This document shows positions 36,905 to 46,300 of a DNA stretch of 64,000 nt, in pieces (the stretch's first letter is position 1; each line of letters opens with the position of its first letter). The position numbers and the translations under genes are program-made. Below the pieces are notes generated by a model. It worked only from the letters and a program-made list of their open reading frames with translations. It was not told the DNA's origin and did no database searches. Source of the DNA: Fibrella aestuarina BUZ 2 (GTDB lineage Bacteria > Bacteroidota > Bacteroidia > Cytophagales > Spirosomataceae); NCBI RefSeq assembly GCF_000331105.1, contig NC_020054.1, positions 5,238,555 through 5,302,554 on the forward strand, in the 5' to 3' direction.

Positions 36905-37189
36905 CTAGTCGGTATCGGGCTGCTCGGGCCGGGCTAGCAGGTAAACGACCAGGCTAAACGCCAGCGCCCCGCCACCGGCCAGCAGCAGGGTAAACACTGT
37001 CAGGTTAAAATCATCGCTGGGCTGAATGGGGCCACGCCTCGCCAGCAGATACCCAACACGACCCATCAGCGTCAGGGCCGACAGCGTACACCCCACCACG
37101 ATCAGCCACAGAATAACGGGCACGCGTTTCCAGCGCCACCCCACTACCCGGCCGTCGGGCGTTACATATGTTTTGGCTCTTTTCTCCAC
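36905..37189 (-). CDS. small two-helix membrane protein
   Basis: This 94-residue protein has a basic N-terminus (KRAKTYVTPDGRVVGWRWKR) and two hydrophobic helices (about 24-50 and 63-87), so it should sit in the inner membrane. No family is recognised. The start codon is GTG at 37189. It is divergent from the cation efflux gene at 37281, with 91 bases between, and could be linked to it in regulation, but nothing in the sequence proves that. Confidence 0.6.
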   Translation of the reverse strand: MEKRAKTYVTPDGRVVGWRWKRVPVILWLIVVGCTLSALTLMGRVGYLLARRGPIQPSDDFNLTVFTLLLAGGGALAFSLVVYLLARPEQPDTD

Positions 37190-37280
37190 CGTATCTTGTT
37201 TGCTAAGTAACGTTTAACGTTTTAACTCGCCACTTTACTGTAAACGGGCAATCTTGTGGTTATTCCACCAACTGGTTTTT

Positions 37281-38171
37281 ATGCACGCGCACGATCATTC
37301 ACACAACCACACTGCTCACTCACACGCCACCACGATCACAACCATCAACCGGGCCCTGATGATTGGGGCGGCGGTCAACATTCTTTATGTGCTGGTCGAA
37401 GCCGGGGTGGGGCTATATACGGGCTCGGTGGCTTTGCTGGCCGACGCGGGGCACAATTTAAGCGATGTGGCGGGCTTGTTGCTCTCCCTGCTGGCTTTTC
37501 GGCTGGCGCGGGTAAAGTCGTCACCAACGTTTACGTATGGGTATCGAAAAAGTACGGTGCTGGCCTCGCTGGCTAATGCGGTGCTGTTGCTACTGGCCGT
37601 CGGGGCCATTCTGCTGGAAAGTATTCAGCGTTTCAAGCACCCTAGCTCCATTCCGGGGGGGACGGTGGCCTGGGTAGCTGCTCTGGGGATTGTGGTCAAC
37701 GCGGCGTCAGCACTGCTTTTTTTTCGCAACAAAGAACACGACCTAAACATGCGCGGCGCGTACCTGCACCTGCTGGCCGATGCGCTCGTATCGGTTGGCG
37801 TGGTGATCTCCGGGTTACTGATGCGTTACACAGGCTGGTTCTGGCTCGACGCGGCCGTGGGTATCCTGGTTGCGATCGTGATTCTGGTGGGTACATGGCG
37901 GCTGCTTACCGACAGCCTGCGCCTGACGCTCGATGGTGTACCCGCCAACATCATGCTCGCCGACGTGCGGCAGACGATTCAGGACGTTCCGGGGGTCGTG
38001 GCGGTAGAGCACATACACGTATGGGCCATGAGCACAACCGAAACCGCCCTCACAGCCCACCTTACGCTCGACACTAGTTTGTCGGCAGATCAAATCGCCG
38101 CCCTAAAAAAAGAGGTGCGCCACGAGCTGGAGCACCTCAACATTAGCCACGCAACGCTGGAGACGAATTGA
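37281..38171 (+). CDS. cation diffusion facilitator (CzcD/ZnT-like)
   Basis: The protein exports divalent metal ions, most often zinc, in exchange for protons. The start at 37281 gives a His-rich N-terminus (MHAHDHSHNHTAHSH), a typical metal-sensing or binding tail. Six membrane helices follow, with the paired transport-site motifs LADAGHNLSDV in the second helix and HLLADALVSV in the fifth (HxxxD each). The C-terminal cytoplasmic domain (about 205-295: VRQTIQDVPGVVAVEHIHVW) is the usual ferredoxin-like dimerisation part. The metal cannot be fixed by eye. Its end nearly touches the convergent gene at 38178. Confidence 0.93.
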   Translation: MHAHDHSHNHTAHSHATTITTINRALMIGAAVNILYVLVEAGVGLYTGSVALLADAGHNLSDVAGLLLSLLAFRLARVKSSPTFTYGYRKSTVLASLANAVLLLLAVGAILLESIQRFKHPSSIPGGTVAWVAALGIVVNAASALLFFRNKEHDLNMRGAYLHLLADALVSVGVVISGLLMRYTGWFWLDAAVGILVAIVILVGTWRLLTDSLRLTLDGVPANIMLADVRQTIQDVPGVVAVEHIHVWAMSTTETALTAHLTLDTSLSADQIAALKKEVRHELEHLNISHATLETN

Positions 38172-38177
38172 ACGGGT

Positions 38178-38576
38178 CTAGTCTTCCAGCCACATGACTT
38201 TATCGTAAGCGATTTCGTAGTCCATCTCCTGGAGCGGCGTCGTCCCCACAAAACGTCCCGCCGGGCTCACGCGAACGCCGTGCCACAGGCCCGTGGCATC
38301 CCGAAACAGCAGCCGGTAGCCAAACAGCGGGTGGTAGGTACCGGCATCGGTACGGTGGTCCCAGCCCGTGTGCAACTCGATGGCGAACCCCACCCGGTCA
38401 ATTACCTCGGCCATCTGGTCGAGCAACGTACCTGTGGGGCTTAAATCTTCAATCCACAACACCAGATTGTCGGTCCCCCAGTCGAACTGGATAGCCGACG
38501 GGCGTACCGACAGCAGAGCGGCCATGAAACTGGCCGTATCGGTGCTCGGAGTAGTCGAAGTGGGCGTTGTGTTCAT
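38178..38576 (-). CDS. hypothetical protein, third gene of nuclease cassette
   Basis: The 132-residue protein has a Thr/Ser-rich disordered start (about 1-15) and then a compact domain with many aromatic residues (FDWGTDNLVLWIEDLSP, LHTGWDHRTDAGTYHPLFGY). No signal peptide or membrane segment is visible. I do not recognise the family. It lies 74 bases downstream of the RecE-like nuclease on the same strand, with a 13-bp hairpin between, and is probably in the same unit as the genes at 38651 and 39568. Its role may be tied to theirs. Confidence 0.65.
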   Translation of the reverse strand: MNTTPTSTTPSTDTASFMAALLSVRPSAIQFDWGTDNLVLWIEDLSPTGTLLDQMAEVIDRVGFAIELHTGWDHRTDAGTYHPLFGYRLLFRDATGLWHGVRVSPAGRFVGTTPLQEMDYEIAYDKVMWLED

Positions 38577-38591
38577 CAGCTTTGTTGTTCC

Positions 38592-38620
38592 GGTAGCAAC
38601 CGGCTCAGCCGGTTGCTACC
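38592..38620. repeat. perfect 13-bp hairpin in the nuclease cassette
   Basis: GGTAGCAACCGGC (38592-38604) and its exact reverse complement (38608-38620) are separated by TCA. It sits between the nuclease stop and the downstream start, with only a weak A/T run, so an attenuator or processing site is possible. Confidence 0.8.
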
Positions 38621-38650
38621 CTGTTCAAATAGAACAAAAACGGCCCCGAA

Positions 38651-39448
38651 TTAATCCGGTAACCCGTTGGTTTCCTGCCATTTTTTAAGCCAAAAGCGGT
38701 ACTTTTTGCGACCGTAGTCAACGAAGCCGGGCAGGGCCGTGGCGTCCACCGCAAACAGCCGATGCGGGGCCTGTTTGGTCACGCCAACCAGCACAAACCG
38801 GAACCGCCGGGTGGTATCCCATTCACCCGAATCGGCATGTTGCAGGCTGTCGAGGTAAAACGCCGCCTGCCGGTCGTAGTCGTAGTCGTAACAGCTTTGC
38901 AGAAACTGCGCCTGCGTGCGGGCCGACGTCGTCTTGAAGTCAAGCACCAGCGCGTTGTGGCGTTTGGGGCTCGTGTAGACCAGATCGAGGCGCGCCTTGC
39001 AGGCCACCTGCGTAACCGGGTCCGTAAACAGCACCACCCGGTCGCGTTCGGCCATGCGCAGGTAACGCCGGCAAAACGAGTCGTGCCGGATCGTCTGCGT
39101 CAGGCTCGTTGGGGTGTTATCCGTAGTCAGGTCGCCACCCAGGGCATCCGTCATGAGCCGATCGTTGGTCAGGTCGGGCAATAGCTGCTCAAGCACCGTC
39201 GCTACCGATTCGGGTTCGAGCAGGTGCTGATGAAAAGCTTTGCCAAACGCCCGGTTGCCAAAACGGCTGGCCGATTCAGCCCCCCAACGCGCCGTTGGCT
39301 GCTTGCCATTGGTGTAGCCTAGTTGCTCTTCCTTCAGGCGCGTCAGGTCGGAGTTCGATACGCGCGGCAACGTGCGGTAATCGCCGGGTAAGGCCATGCC
39401 GGCACGTACCCAGCCCATCAGTTGGTCGGTCAACAAAGAGGGAGTCAT
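38651..39448 (-). CDS. PD-(D/E)XK exonuclease, RecE-like
   Basis: The 265-residue protein resembles the putative exodeoxyribonuclease 8 / RecE-type PD-(D/E)XK domain, which resects double-stranded DNA for annealing-type recombination. Motifs in order are RFGNRAFGKAFHQHLLEPE (about 62-80, with the helix preceding the core), CKARLDLV (motif Asp), ALVLDFKTTSA (the DxK pair) and DRQAAFYLD (motif QxxxY). These are the expected catalytic set. Such genes are usual in phages and mobile elements, but no other phage genes are visible. It follows the gene at 39568 and precedes that at 38178 on the same strand. Confidence 0.8.
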   Translation of the reverse strand: MTPSLLTDQLMGWVRAGMALPGDYRTLPRVSNSDLTRLKEEQLGYTNGKQPTARWGAESASRFGNRAFGKAFHQHLLEPESVATVLEQLLPDLTNDRLMTDALGGDLTTDNTPTSLTQTIRHDSFCRRYLRMAERDRVVLFTDPVTQVACKARLDLVYTSPKRHNALVLDFKTTSARTQAQFLQSCYDYDYDRQAAFYLDSLQHADSGEWDTTRRFRFVLVGVTKQAPHRLFAVDATALPGFVDYGRKKYRFWLKKWQETNGLPD

Positions 39449-39487
39449 GAATAAAGCAGTTTAAGGGTCAACGTTCAACGCCTGGGG

Positions 39488-39520
39488 TTGCCAGCCTGTG
39501 CCTGTTGCTTCGGCTGGCAA
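39488..39520. repeat. 9-bp hairpin upstream of the nuclease gene
   Basis: TTGCCAGCC (39488-39496) and GGCTGGCAA (39512-39520) form a perfect stem with a 15-base loop in the spacer between the genes at 39568 and 39448. The nearby words GTCAACGTTCAACG recall the decayed repeat at 19737. Confidence 0.6.
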
Positions 39521-39567
39521 ACCTCGCGCGGACGTCGACCATACAGCAGTCAAACACGTACCGGCGA

Positions 39568-40227
39568 TCAGGCCGTCAAGAGCGCCGGACCGGCGATTGG
39601 CCCCAGAACGGGTTCGTCGATAGCGTGCGCAAACGGGTTGTAGTAGTTAAACGCCGTCTTGATGTTGGCGATGTCGGTCAGGGTTTCCTGCCGGAACACC
39701 TTGTAGTCCTGCGCAAACAGTTTCAGCTCGGCCGATTTCTCGGGGTTCGCCATCTGGTATGAGAAGTTGGCGATGTAATAAATGCCCTTGGGCTGAATTT
39801 TATTATTTTCTTTTTTCTCCGCCGTAGCCGTGATCACCACGTCGGCCAGCGTGAGGTCATCGTAGTACAGCGGCTCGATCAGCCGGAAGATATTGTCGAC
39901 CGAATAGCCGTGGAAGAGCACCGCCGATACGCAGTTCTTCTCGTCGATGAAAAAGAGCTCAGCCCAGTTCTTCGTGCCCATATTCAGGATGTTATCCGTA
40001 AAAATGCGCCACGCAATAGGCTGAAACGTGAGGGTGCGGCCCAGCTTCTCAACGCCGTTGACATTAAACACACCCTCCTTGGCATCGAACCGATACTGAC
40101 GCGGGTGCCCTTCCAAATACTTGTACCGGCTGACCACTTCACCCGTCGTTTCGTGTATCATTTGATACGGTTTCACGACCTGAGCGTTTTGAAAAGTCTC
40201 GATTGTGTTTTTGTTTTGCGTGTTCAT
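39568..40227 (-). CDS. hypothetical protein, first gene of nuclease cassette
   Basis: The 219-residue protein has no signal peptide. It has a well-folded look with alternating strands (GRTLTFQPIAWRIFTDN, ELFFIDEKNCVSAVLFHGYS, LADVVITATAEKKENN) and a C-terminal tail rich in Pro/Ala. I do not recognise a family. Its position 5' to a RecE-like exonuclease, in the same direction, makes a single-strand DNA-binding or annealing partner a reasonable guess, but no motif proves it. G+C is somewhat lower than in the neighbours. It starts at an ATG next to a long A+T-rich region that probably holds the cassette promoter. Confidence 0.7.
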   Translation of the reverse strand: MNTQNKNTIETFQNAQVVKPYQMIHETTGEVVSRYKYLEGHPRQYRFDAKEGVFNVNGVEKLGRTLTFQPIAWRIFTDNILNMGTKNWAELFFIDEKNCVSAVLFHGYSVDNIFRLIEPLYYDDLTLADVVITATAEKKENNKIQPKGIYYIANFSYQMANPEKSAELKLFAQDYKVFRQETLTDIANIKTAFNYYNPFAHAIDEPVLGPIAGPALLTA

Positions 40228-40685
40228 TAGTATTTGTTGTTTACTGTTCGAGCAGGGGGTCCGGTTGAGGCCCCTTTTGCCTTTTACAGGGGTTGTTTAA
40301 CAACTTAAAGATACCGTATTTTAGTCAAAAAGAAAAACATAAATCGGTCGCACTTTACCCGCCAAAACCAGCGCTACCGAAGCAGAAAAATAATCAACAC
40401 AATCTTCTAGTAATCAGTAATTTACAAATCTATTCTTGGCACCGTTCGTTACGCCAAAAAAGGCCATTCGATAAATCAGTCCTCTATTTCACTTGTACAC
40501 TATCTATTGCTCTATTGGCTTCGCGCTAAAATCAATTTACACAACTCAATTAGTCGGTATCGTCTGATGGCCTGATCGCCGCTACGTACCTGACGTCCCT
40601 TGCGCCTGACGCGGGCTGTGCTTTTTCGATTTTAAACAACTCGCCAGATAGGTGGTTTAGTAAGCAAACACGAATCACTCAAACC
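40228..40685. other. A+T-rich gene-free stretch
   Basis: About 460 bases between divergent genes are markedly rich in A+T (especially 40300-40520). A 78-codon plus-strand frame exists here but has no start context and no protein-like pattern. The region probably holds promoters for both flanking genes; I could not fix a convincing TTTG / TAnnTTTG pair. Confidence 0.6.
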
Positions 40686-41153
40686 ATGGCAACTAAATCC
40701 GCTTTTGATCCCGATCAGGTTGATTCTGACTATTATTCGAAAGATCCCAATCAACAAGGTACGTCCGACTACGGCCACGAATCGGAAGGGGTCGGCACGA
40801 ATGCCTATAAAGACAGCACGGCGGGTGCTGATATGGAAGCCGCCAACCGCGACGACGTGACCAACGCCCGCGCCGAAAACTGGAGCGACAACAACCCTGA
40901 TGCCCCCAGCGGCGAAAGCGTAGGGACGTATCAGGAGTGGGACGTGAATCCCGACCTGCTTAACCCCGACAAGCCCAAGCGCGGCCTGACCGAGTTTGAA
41001 GCCCAGAAACTGGAATCCATCTCCGACAACCCGTCGGATGAAGCGCTCTTCAAGCGGGCTGATGCCACGTACCTGGAACAGGGCGATAACCCGAACGTCG
41101 GGTATGATCCTCATAACAAAGGCTACGACGGCAAAGCCGGGAAAGAACAATAA
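40686..41153 (+). CDS. acidic disordered protein
   Basis: The 155-residue protein is rich in Asp, Glu, Asn, Ser and Gly, has almost no large hydrophobic clusters, and is predicted by eye to be mostly disordered. Repeated short motifs occur (SDYGHESEGVGTNAY, NPDLLNPDKPKRG, NPNVGYDPHNKGYDGKAG). No family is recognised. Composition recalls hydrophilin-type stress proteins, but that is only a resemblance. It is a single-gene unit closed by a strong terminator, with a clear ATG and a strongly biased, unusual composition. Confidence 0.65.
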   Translation: MATKSAFDPDQVDSDYYSKDPNQQGTSDYGHESEGVGTNAYKDSTAGADMEAANRDDVTNARAENWSDNNPDAPSGESVGTYQEWDVNPDLLNPDKPKRGLTEFEAQKLESISDNPSDEALFKRADATYLEQGDNPNVGYDPHNKGYDGKAGKEQ

Positions 41154-41175
41154 GCTTGTTATAACCCTGTTATAG

Positions 41176-41212
41176 AGCAGGCAACCCACGCGGGTTGCCT
41201 GCTTTTTTTGTG
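41176..41212 (+). terminator. terminator after the acidic protein gene
   Basis: Stem GCAGGCAACCC / GGGTTGCCTGC followed by seven T. Confidence 0.92.
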
Positions 41213-41316
41213 CTTTATGGTTAAATAGGCATTTTTGAACCCTTTCTCAACGTGACCGTCTGTCAGTAGCGCGACAAACCGGTTGCCCGAGTGTACTGAC
41301 ATAAAAACCGCAGTTT

Positions 41317-42027
41317 ATGAACCGCATGAAAACAACGCTGGGTATCGCCCTGATTACCCTGGTTATCGGCACCAGCGCAACGACCCTGAAAGAGCCCCTG
41401 AAAGGCAAGTGGGAAAGCCTGTTTGACGGTAAAACGCTCACCGGCTGGCATACCTACAAAAAAGCGGGTCAACCCGTTTCTGCTAATTGGAAAGCCGAAG
41501 ATGGCGCGATCCATTTTACCGGCGGCCGGGGCGGCGGCGACCTGCTGACCGACAAAGAGTACGGCAACTTTGAACTGGAAATGGAGTGGAAAATTTCGGA
41601 GGGCGGCAACAGCGGCATCATCTACCACGTTTCGGAAGACCCCAAATACAACGCTACGTACTTCACCGGCCCGGAAGTGCAAGTGCTCGACGATGAGCGC
41701 CACCCCGACGCCAAAGCGGGCGTTAGCGGCAACCACAAAGCCGGTTCGCTCTACGATATGCTGCCCCCCGCCGACCTGAACGCCGTGAAACCCGCCGGCC
41801 AGTGGAACAAGGTGCGCATCGTGATTGCCAACAGCAAAGGCGAGCATTACCTCAATGGCAAGAAGGTTGTCGAGTATCCCACCACCGGCCCCGAGTGGGA
41901 CAAGATGGTGGCCGCCAGCAAGTTTAAGGCCTGGGATGGCTTCGGCAAATACGCTACTGGCCGGATCGCCCTGCAAGACCACGGCAACGAAGTATGGTTC
42001 CGTAACATCCGAATCAGAGAGCTTTAA
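41317..42027 (+). CDS. DUF1080 (3-keto-disaccharide hydrolase-like) protein
   Basis: The 236-residue protein has a signal peptide (cleavage after about residue 22). Its single DUF1080 domain is a jelly-roll fold related to concanavalin-type lectins, with LFDGKTLTGWHTYKK, FELEMEWKISEGGNSGIIYHV, and the closing DHGNEVWFRNIRIREL. Some members cleave 3-keto-glycosides made by Gfo/Idh/MocA-type dehydrogenases; others are only binding proteins. The downstream exported isomerase supports a sugar role. It is separated from that gene by a hairpin of the TGTACAATG family. Confidence 0.9.
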   Translation: MNRMKTTLGIALITLVIGTSATTLKEPLKGKWESLFDGKTLTGWHTYKKAGQPVSANWKAEDGAIHFTGGRGGGDLLTDKEYGNFELEMEWKISEGGNSGIIYHVSEDPKYNATYFTGPEVQVLDDERHPDAKAGVSGNHKAGSLYDMLPPADLNAVKPAGQWNKVRIVIANSKGEHYLNGKKVVEYPTTGPEWDKMVAASKFKAWDGFGKYATGRIALQDHGNEVWFRNIRIREL

Positions 42028-42031
42028 CTTT

Positions 42032-42117
42032 AATGAATAATGTGCAATGAGTAATGTACAATACATGATTTCTCAAGCCTGATCTGGCTATTCATTGTAC
42101 ATTATTCATTCTGCATT
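42032..42117. repeat. hairpin of the TGTACAATG family (copy 4)
   Basis: TGCAATGAGTAATGTACAAT (42043-42062) pairs with 42094-42115 with one mismatch and a 2-base bulge. The shared words are AATGAATAATG and TGTACAAT. It sits between the DUF1080 and isomerase genes. Confidence 0.8.
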
Positions 42118-42127
42118 ACCTCCCCCC

Positions 42128-43015
42128 ATGCAACGTCGCAACGCCCTCCGAACCCTAACCGGTACTGCCCTGTCGCTGACAGCCGTACCTTCTTTTTCGC
42201 AGCTTATGAAAGAAAAAGAGCCCCTTGCTCCCACCCAACCGGCAGCTGCTGCTCTGAAAGGTAACATCAACCATTCGGTATGTCGCTGGTGTTACTCGAA
42301 AATTTCGTTGGAAGACCTCTGCAAGGCGGCCAAATCGATCGGTATCAAATCGATTGAGTTGGTTGGCCCCGAGGAGTGGCCGACGCTCCAGAAATACGGC
42401 CTGACCTCGGCCCTGCCGTGGGGCGCCGGCAAAGGCATCACCGATGGCTTCAACGATCCCAAGCTGCATGATGAGCTGGTAGCCAGTTACGAGGGTATTT
42501 TTCCGAAGCTCAAAGCAGCGGGCCTCACCACCGTGATCTGTTTCTCGGGTAACCGCCGGGGCATGAGCGACGAGGTGGGCATCGAGAACTGCGCAAAAGG
42601 CCTTAAGCGCCTCATGCCCAGCGCCGAGAAATACGGCATCACGATGATTATGGAATTACTCAACAGCAAGGTTGACCACAAAGACTACATGTGCGACCAC
42701 ACTGCCTGGGGCGTCAAGTTGTGCAAAGCGGTCGGCTCTGAGCGCTTTAAACTCCTGTATGACATCTACCACATGCAGATCATGGAGGGCGACATCATCC
42801 GTACCATCCGCGATAGCAGCCCGTACATCGGGCATTACCACACGGGTGGCAATCCGGGCCGGAACGAGATCGACGAAACGCAGGAGATCAACTACCCGGC
42901 CGTGATGAAAGCCATTGTGGCCACGGGCTACAAAGGGTTTGTCGCCCAGGAATTTATTCCCAAGCGCGACCCACTCACTAGCCTCCGCGAGGCGGTTAAC
43001 CTGTGTGACGTATAA
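42128..43015 (+). CDS. exported TIM-barrel sugar isomerase/epimerase (hydroxypyruvate isomerase-like)
   Basis: The protein starts at 42128 with a twin-arginine-like signal (QRRNALRTLTGTALS). The Met at 42095 would lie inside the repeat and is rejected. The barrel follows the AP-endonuclease family 2 / hydroxypyruvate isomerase pattern: NINHSVCRWCYSKISLEDL, IKSIELVGPEEWPTLQKYG, TVICFSGNRRGMSDEVG, metal-site ELLNSKVDHKDYMCDH, LLYDIYHMQIMEGD, HYHTGGNPGRNE and a closing GFVAQEFIPKRDP. Export and the neighbouring DUF1080 gene suggest sugar conversion in the periplasm, not true hydroxypyruvate metabolism. A terminator follows. Confidence 0.88.
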   Translation: MQRRNALRTLTGTALSLTAVPSFSQLMKEKEPLAPTQPAAAALKGNINHSVCRWCYSKISLEDLCKAAKSIGIKSIELVGPEEWPTLQKYGLTSALPWGAGKGITDGFNDPKLHDELVASYEGIFPKLKAAGLTTVICFSGNRRGMSDEVGIENCAKGLKRLMPSAEKYGITMIMELLNSKVDHKDYMCDHTAWGVKLCKAVGSERFKLLYDIYHMQIMEGDIIRTIRDSSPYIGHYHTGGNPGRNEIDETQEINYPAVMKAIVATGYKGFVAQEFIPKRDPLTSLREAVNLCDV

Positions 43016-43036
43016 CCATAACCGTTAAAAAAATTT

Positions 43037-43073
43037 AAAACGGCACTTATCCTCAAGATAGGTGCCGTTTTTT
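43037..43073 (+). terminator. terminator after the isomerase gene
   Basis: Stem AAAACGGCACTTAT / ATAGGTGCCGTTTT followed by T-run, 22 bases after the stop. Confidence 0.9.
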
Positions 43074-43249
43074 ATGCCTAATTGCAATGCATTGCATATA
43101 AGTAGGTTTAAGTAATAAGATTGAGTACGGCCCTAAAAAGGCCAATTTATACTTAGTAGACCAAAATAATAGAAATTGTATTTTTTAACGAAAAAGTGGG
43201 GTATTATGCAATCGATTGTATAATTATTAAGGCAATAATCAAATATTAA

Positions 43250-43280
43250 TTTGTCACCTGTAGGCCGGGTAATAGCTTTA
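43250..43280 (+). promoter_or_regulatory. promoter of susCD operon 1 (TTTG-N19-TAGCTTTA)
   Basis: TTTG at 43250-43253 and TAGCTTTA at 43273-43280 have the 19-base spacing of Bacteroidota promoters. The -7 box ends 51 bases before the ATG. The same boxes, spacing and leader length occur at 48713-48743. Confidence 0.8.
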
Positions 43281-43331
43281 GCCTCGATCGGGAAACTCAT
43301 CCGGTCTGATTAAACTAAACTCAACTCATCT

Positions 43332-46300
43332 ATGGCAAGCAGGAATCTCTCCAAACTGCTACTTGGCTTTAGCCTTTTGCTGGGTACGTTACTCTCCAGC
43401 ACACTAGCCCTCGCTCAGGGCACTACTCGTACCGGTCGGGTTACGGGTCAGTCTGATGGAGCGGGTATTCCAGGGGTTAACGTAACGATTAAAGGCACCA
43501 CGCGTGGGGCTGTCACCAATGCAAACGGTGATTTTACCATTGTAGCCGACAACGCTGCAACACTTGTTTTTTCGTTTATCGGGTACAAATCGCAGGAAGT
43601 CGCTGTCGGCTCTCAGACCACCTTTACGGTCACGCTGGCAGATGATGCTACCTCGCTCAACGAAGTCGTTGTTACGGGTTATACCAGCGATAGCCGCCGC
43701 GAAACATCCGGTTCGGTATCAACCGTGCCGGCTCAGCAGTTGAAAACGGTGCCTTCTGGTAACGTTGAACAGCAGTTACAGGGCCGCGTAGCGGGTGTAA
43801 CGGTGATCACCAACGGACAACCGGGCACCAGCAGCCAGATCCGGGTACGTGGTTTTGGGGCCTTTGGCGGTAACCAACCCCTGTATGTCGTGGATGGCGT
43901 TCCGACGCAGAACATCAACTTCCTCAACCCCGACGACATCGAGTCGACGACGGTCCTGAAAGATGCCGCAGCGGCGTCGATCTACGGGGCACGGGCGGCC
44001 AACGGCGTAATCGTGTATACGACCCGCCGCGGCCAGCGCCGGGCGCAGAAACTGACCGTTACGTATGATGGTCTGTACGGTTTTACTGATCCGGGTAAAG
44101 GTCAGCCCATCCTGAATCCGCAGGAGCAGGCCGACTGGACCTGGCAGGCGCGCCGCAATGATATCTATCAGGCTGGCGGCACGGTTGGCCCCGATAGCTT
44201 CACGGGTCTGGCTGGTGGCCAATATGGATCGGGCCAAACGCCTGTTCTGCCCGAATACCTGCTGGTAGGCACTCGGGCCGGCGTAACGGGCGGCGTTGAT
44301 CTGGCGGCCGAACGTACCCGGTACAACACCAACCCGGCCAACGGCGCCGTGTACCTGGTTATTCCGTCCAACAAAGAAGGTACCAACTGGTATAAAGCCA
44401 TCACGCGCACGGCCCCGCTGCTGCGCCAGACGCTTGGTTTCTCAGGCGGTACCGACGCGAGCCGCTTCTACGTTAGCCTGGGCATGCAGAATCAGGGGGG
44501 TATCGTTCAGTACAACGATTTCAGCCGCTACACGCTGCGCGCCAACACTGAGTTTGATCTGACCAAAAACCTGCGCATTGGCGAGAACTTCCAGCTCACC
44601 TACCTGTCGGTTAAAGGGCAGCAGGGCGGTAGCAACGGCCAGAACGTAGCCGCCGAAGAAAACGACGTCTTGCTGGCGTTCCGGATGGCGCCCATCGTGC
44701 CGGTCTACAACTCGTTTGGTGGTTATGCCGGTACGGCAGCACCGGGCTTCAACAATGCCCGTAACCCGGTCGCTAACCGTCTTGGCCAGCAGAACAACCT
44801 TAGCAACAGCATTATCGGCTACGGTAACGCCTACATTGAGTTTGATCCGATCCCGGCCCTGACCCTGCGGAGCAGCCTGGGTGGTAGTTTCTACAACAAC
44901 TACTACAACTACTACAACCGCGCTCAGTACGAAAACTCGGAGAACAACACCAACTTCACGTATGGCGAAGGCGCCAGCACGGGGCTGGCCTGGACGTTCA
45001 CCAACACGGCGCAGTACAAGCAGCGGTTCGGCATTCACTCAATCGACGTATTGGGTGGTATCGAAGCCCTCAACACGGGCAGCGGCCGCAACATCGACGG
45101 CTCAGGTCTGAACCCTGCCACGGTCGATCCGGCCTACGTGAACCTAAGCACAACCACGCCCGGCTCTACCCGGCTGGTCAACAGCGGCAACGGCCTGGGG
45201 GTTAACTTCTACTCGCAGTTTGCCCGGATCAACTACGTGTTCAACGACAAGTATATCGTAACGGGGGTGATCCGCCGCGATGGTTCGTCGCAGTTCGGGG
45301 CTAATAACCGCTACGGGGTATTCCCGGCCGGTTCGGTTGCCTGGCGCCTGTCGTCGGAGCCGTTCATCAAAAACCAGTCATGGATCAGCGACCTGAAAGT
45401 GCGGGGTGGTTACGGTACGATGGGTAACTCCAACAACGTGAACCCCAATAACCAGTACAACCTGTTTTCGTCGAACCCCGGCAACGGCTATGACCTGACG
45501 GGTGCCAACACGTCGATTACGCCCGGTTTCTACCGCAGCCAGATCGGTAACCCCGATGCCAAATGGGAAACCTCGATCACGACCAACTTCGGTATCGATG
45601 GGTCGTTCTTCAACAACCGCCTGGAAGTCATCTTTGACCTGTGGCGGAAAGACACCAGAGACCTGCTGTTCCAATTGGGTCTGCCGGGTGTTGTAGGGGT
45701 TCGGGCCAACGCGCCGTCGGTCAACATCGCCAGCATGCGTAACCAGGGTATCGACATTCAGATTATCGGCCGGGGTAACGTCACCAGCGACCTGACCTAC
45801 GAAGCCAACCTGACGGGTAGCTTCCTGCAAAACCGCATCACGGCGCTGGCTCCGGGCACGCCCTATTTCACGGGCAGTGGCCAGCGGTTGAGCACGCCGG
45901 TCGTTCGCAACGAACCGGGTCAGGCGATCTCGTCGTTCTTCGGGTATAAGGTGATCGGGCTCTTCAACTCGAAAGAAGAAGTATCCTCGGCTCCCACGCA
46001 GGATGGCGCCGCTCCGGGCCGTTTCCGTTTCGCCGACATCAACAACGATGGCCGCATCAACGACGACGACCGGACGTACCTGGGCAGCCCCGTACCGAAA
46101 TTCACGGGCGGTGCTACGCTGACGTTGAAGTACAAAAACTTCGATTTCGTCACGTACCTGTACACGTCGCTGGGCAACCAGATCTTCAACAACTCGAAAT
46201 GGTACACCGACTTCTACCCGTCATTCCCGGGAGCAGCCATCAGTGCCCGCGTGAAAGATTCGTGGCTCCCCACGAACACTAACACGAACGTACCCATTTT

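Larger units (their letters stand above)
43016..43331. other. gene-free regulatory stretch before the first SusC
   Basis: This 315-base region contains the terminator at 43037, an A+T-rich conserved module (ACTTAGTA at about 43150 and 43175-43195) and the promoter at 43250-43280. I see no other gene. The upstream module recurs before the second SusC gene at the same distance from its promoter. Confidence 0.7.

Noticed and set aside
38651..40227. Prophage around the RecE-like nuclease
   Set aside because: No integrase, capsid, terminase or lysis gene is visible on either side.
40293..40529. 78-codon plus-strand frame in the A+T-rich spacer
   Set aside because: No start context, no domain, composition follows the spacer.
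12571..42117. Hairpin repeats read as ordinary terminators
   Set aside because: They have long stems and no T-run, and two lie inside the thrS-infC-rpmI-rplT operon where a terminator would cut off essential genes.
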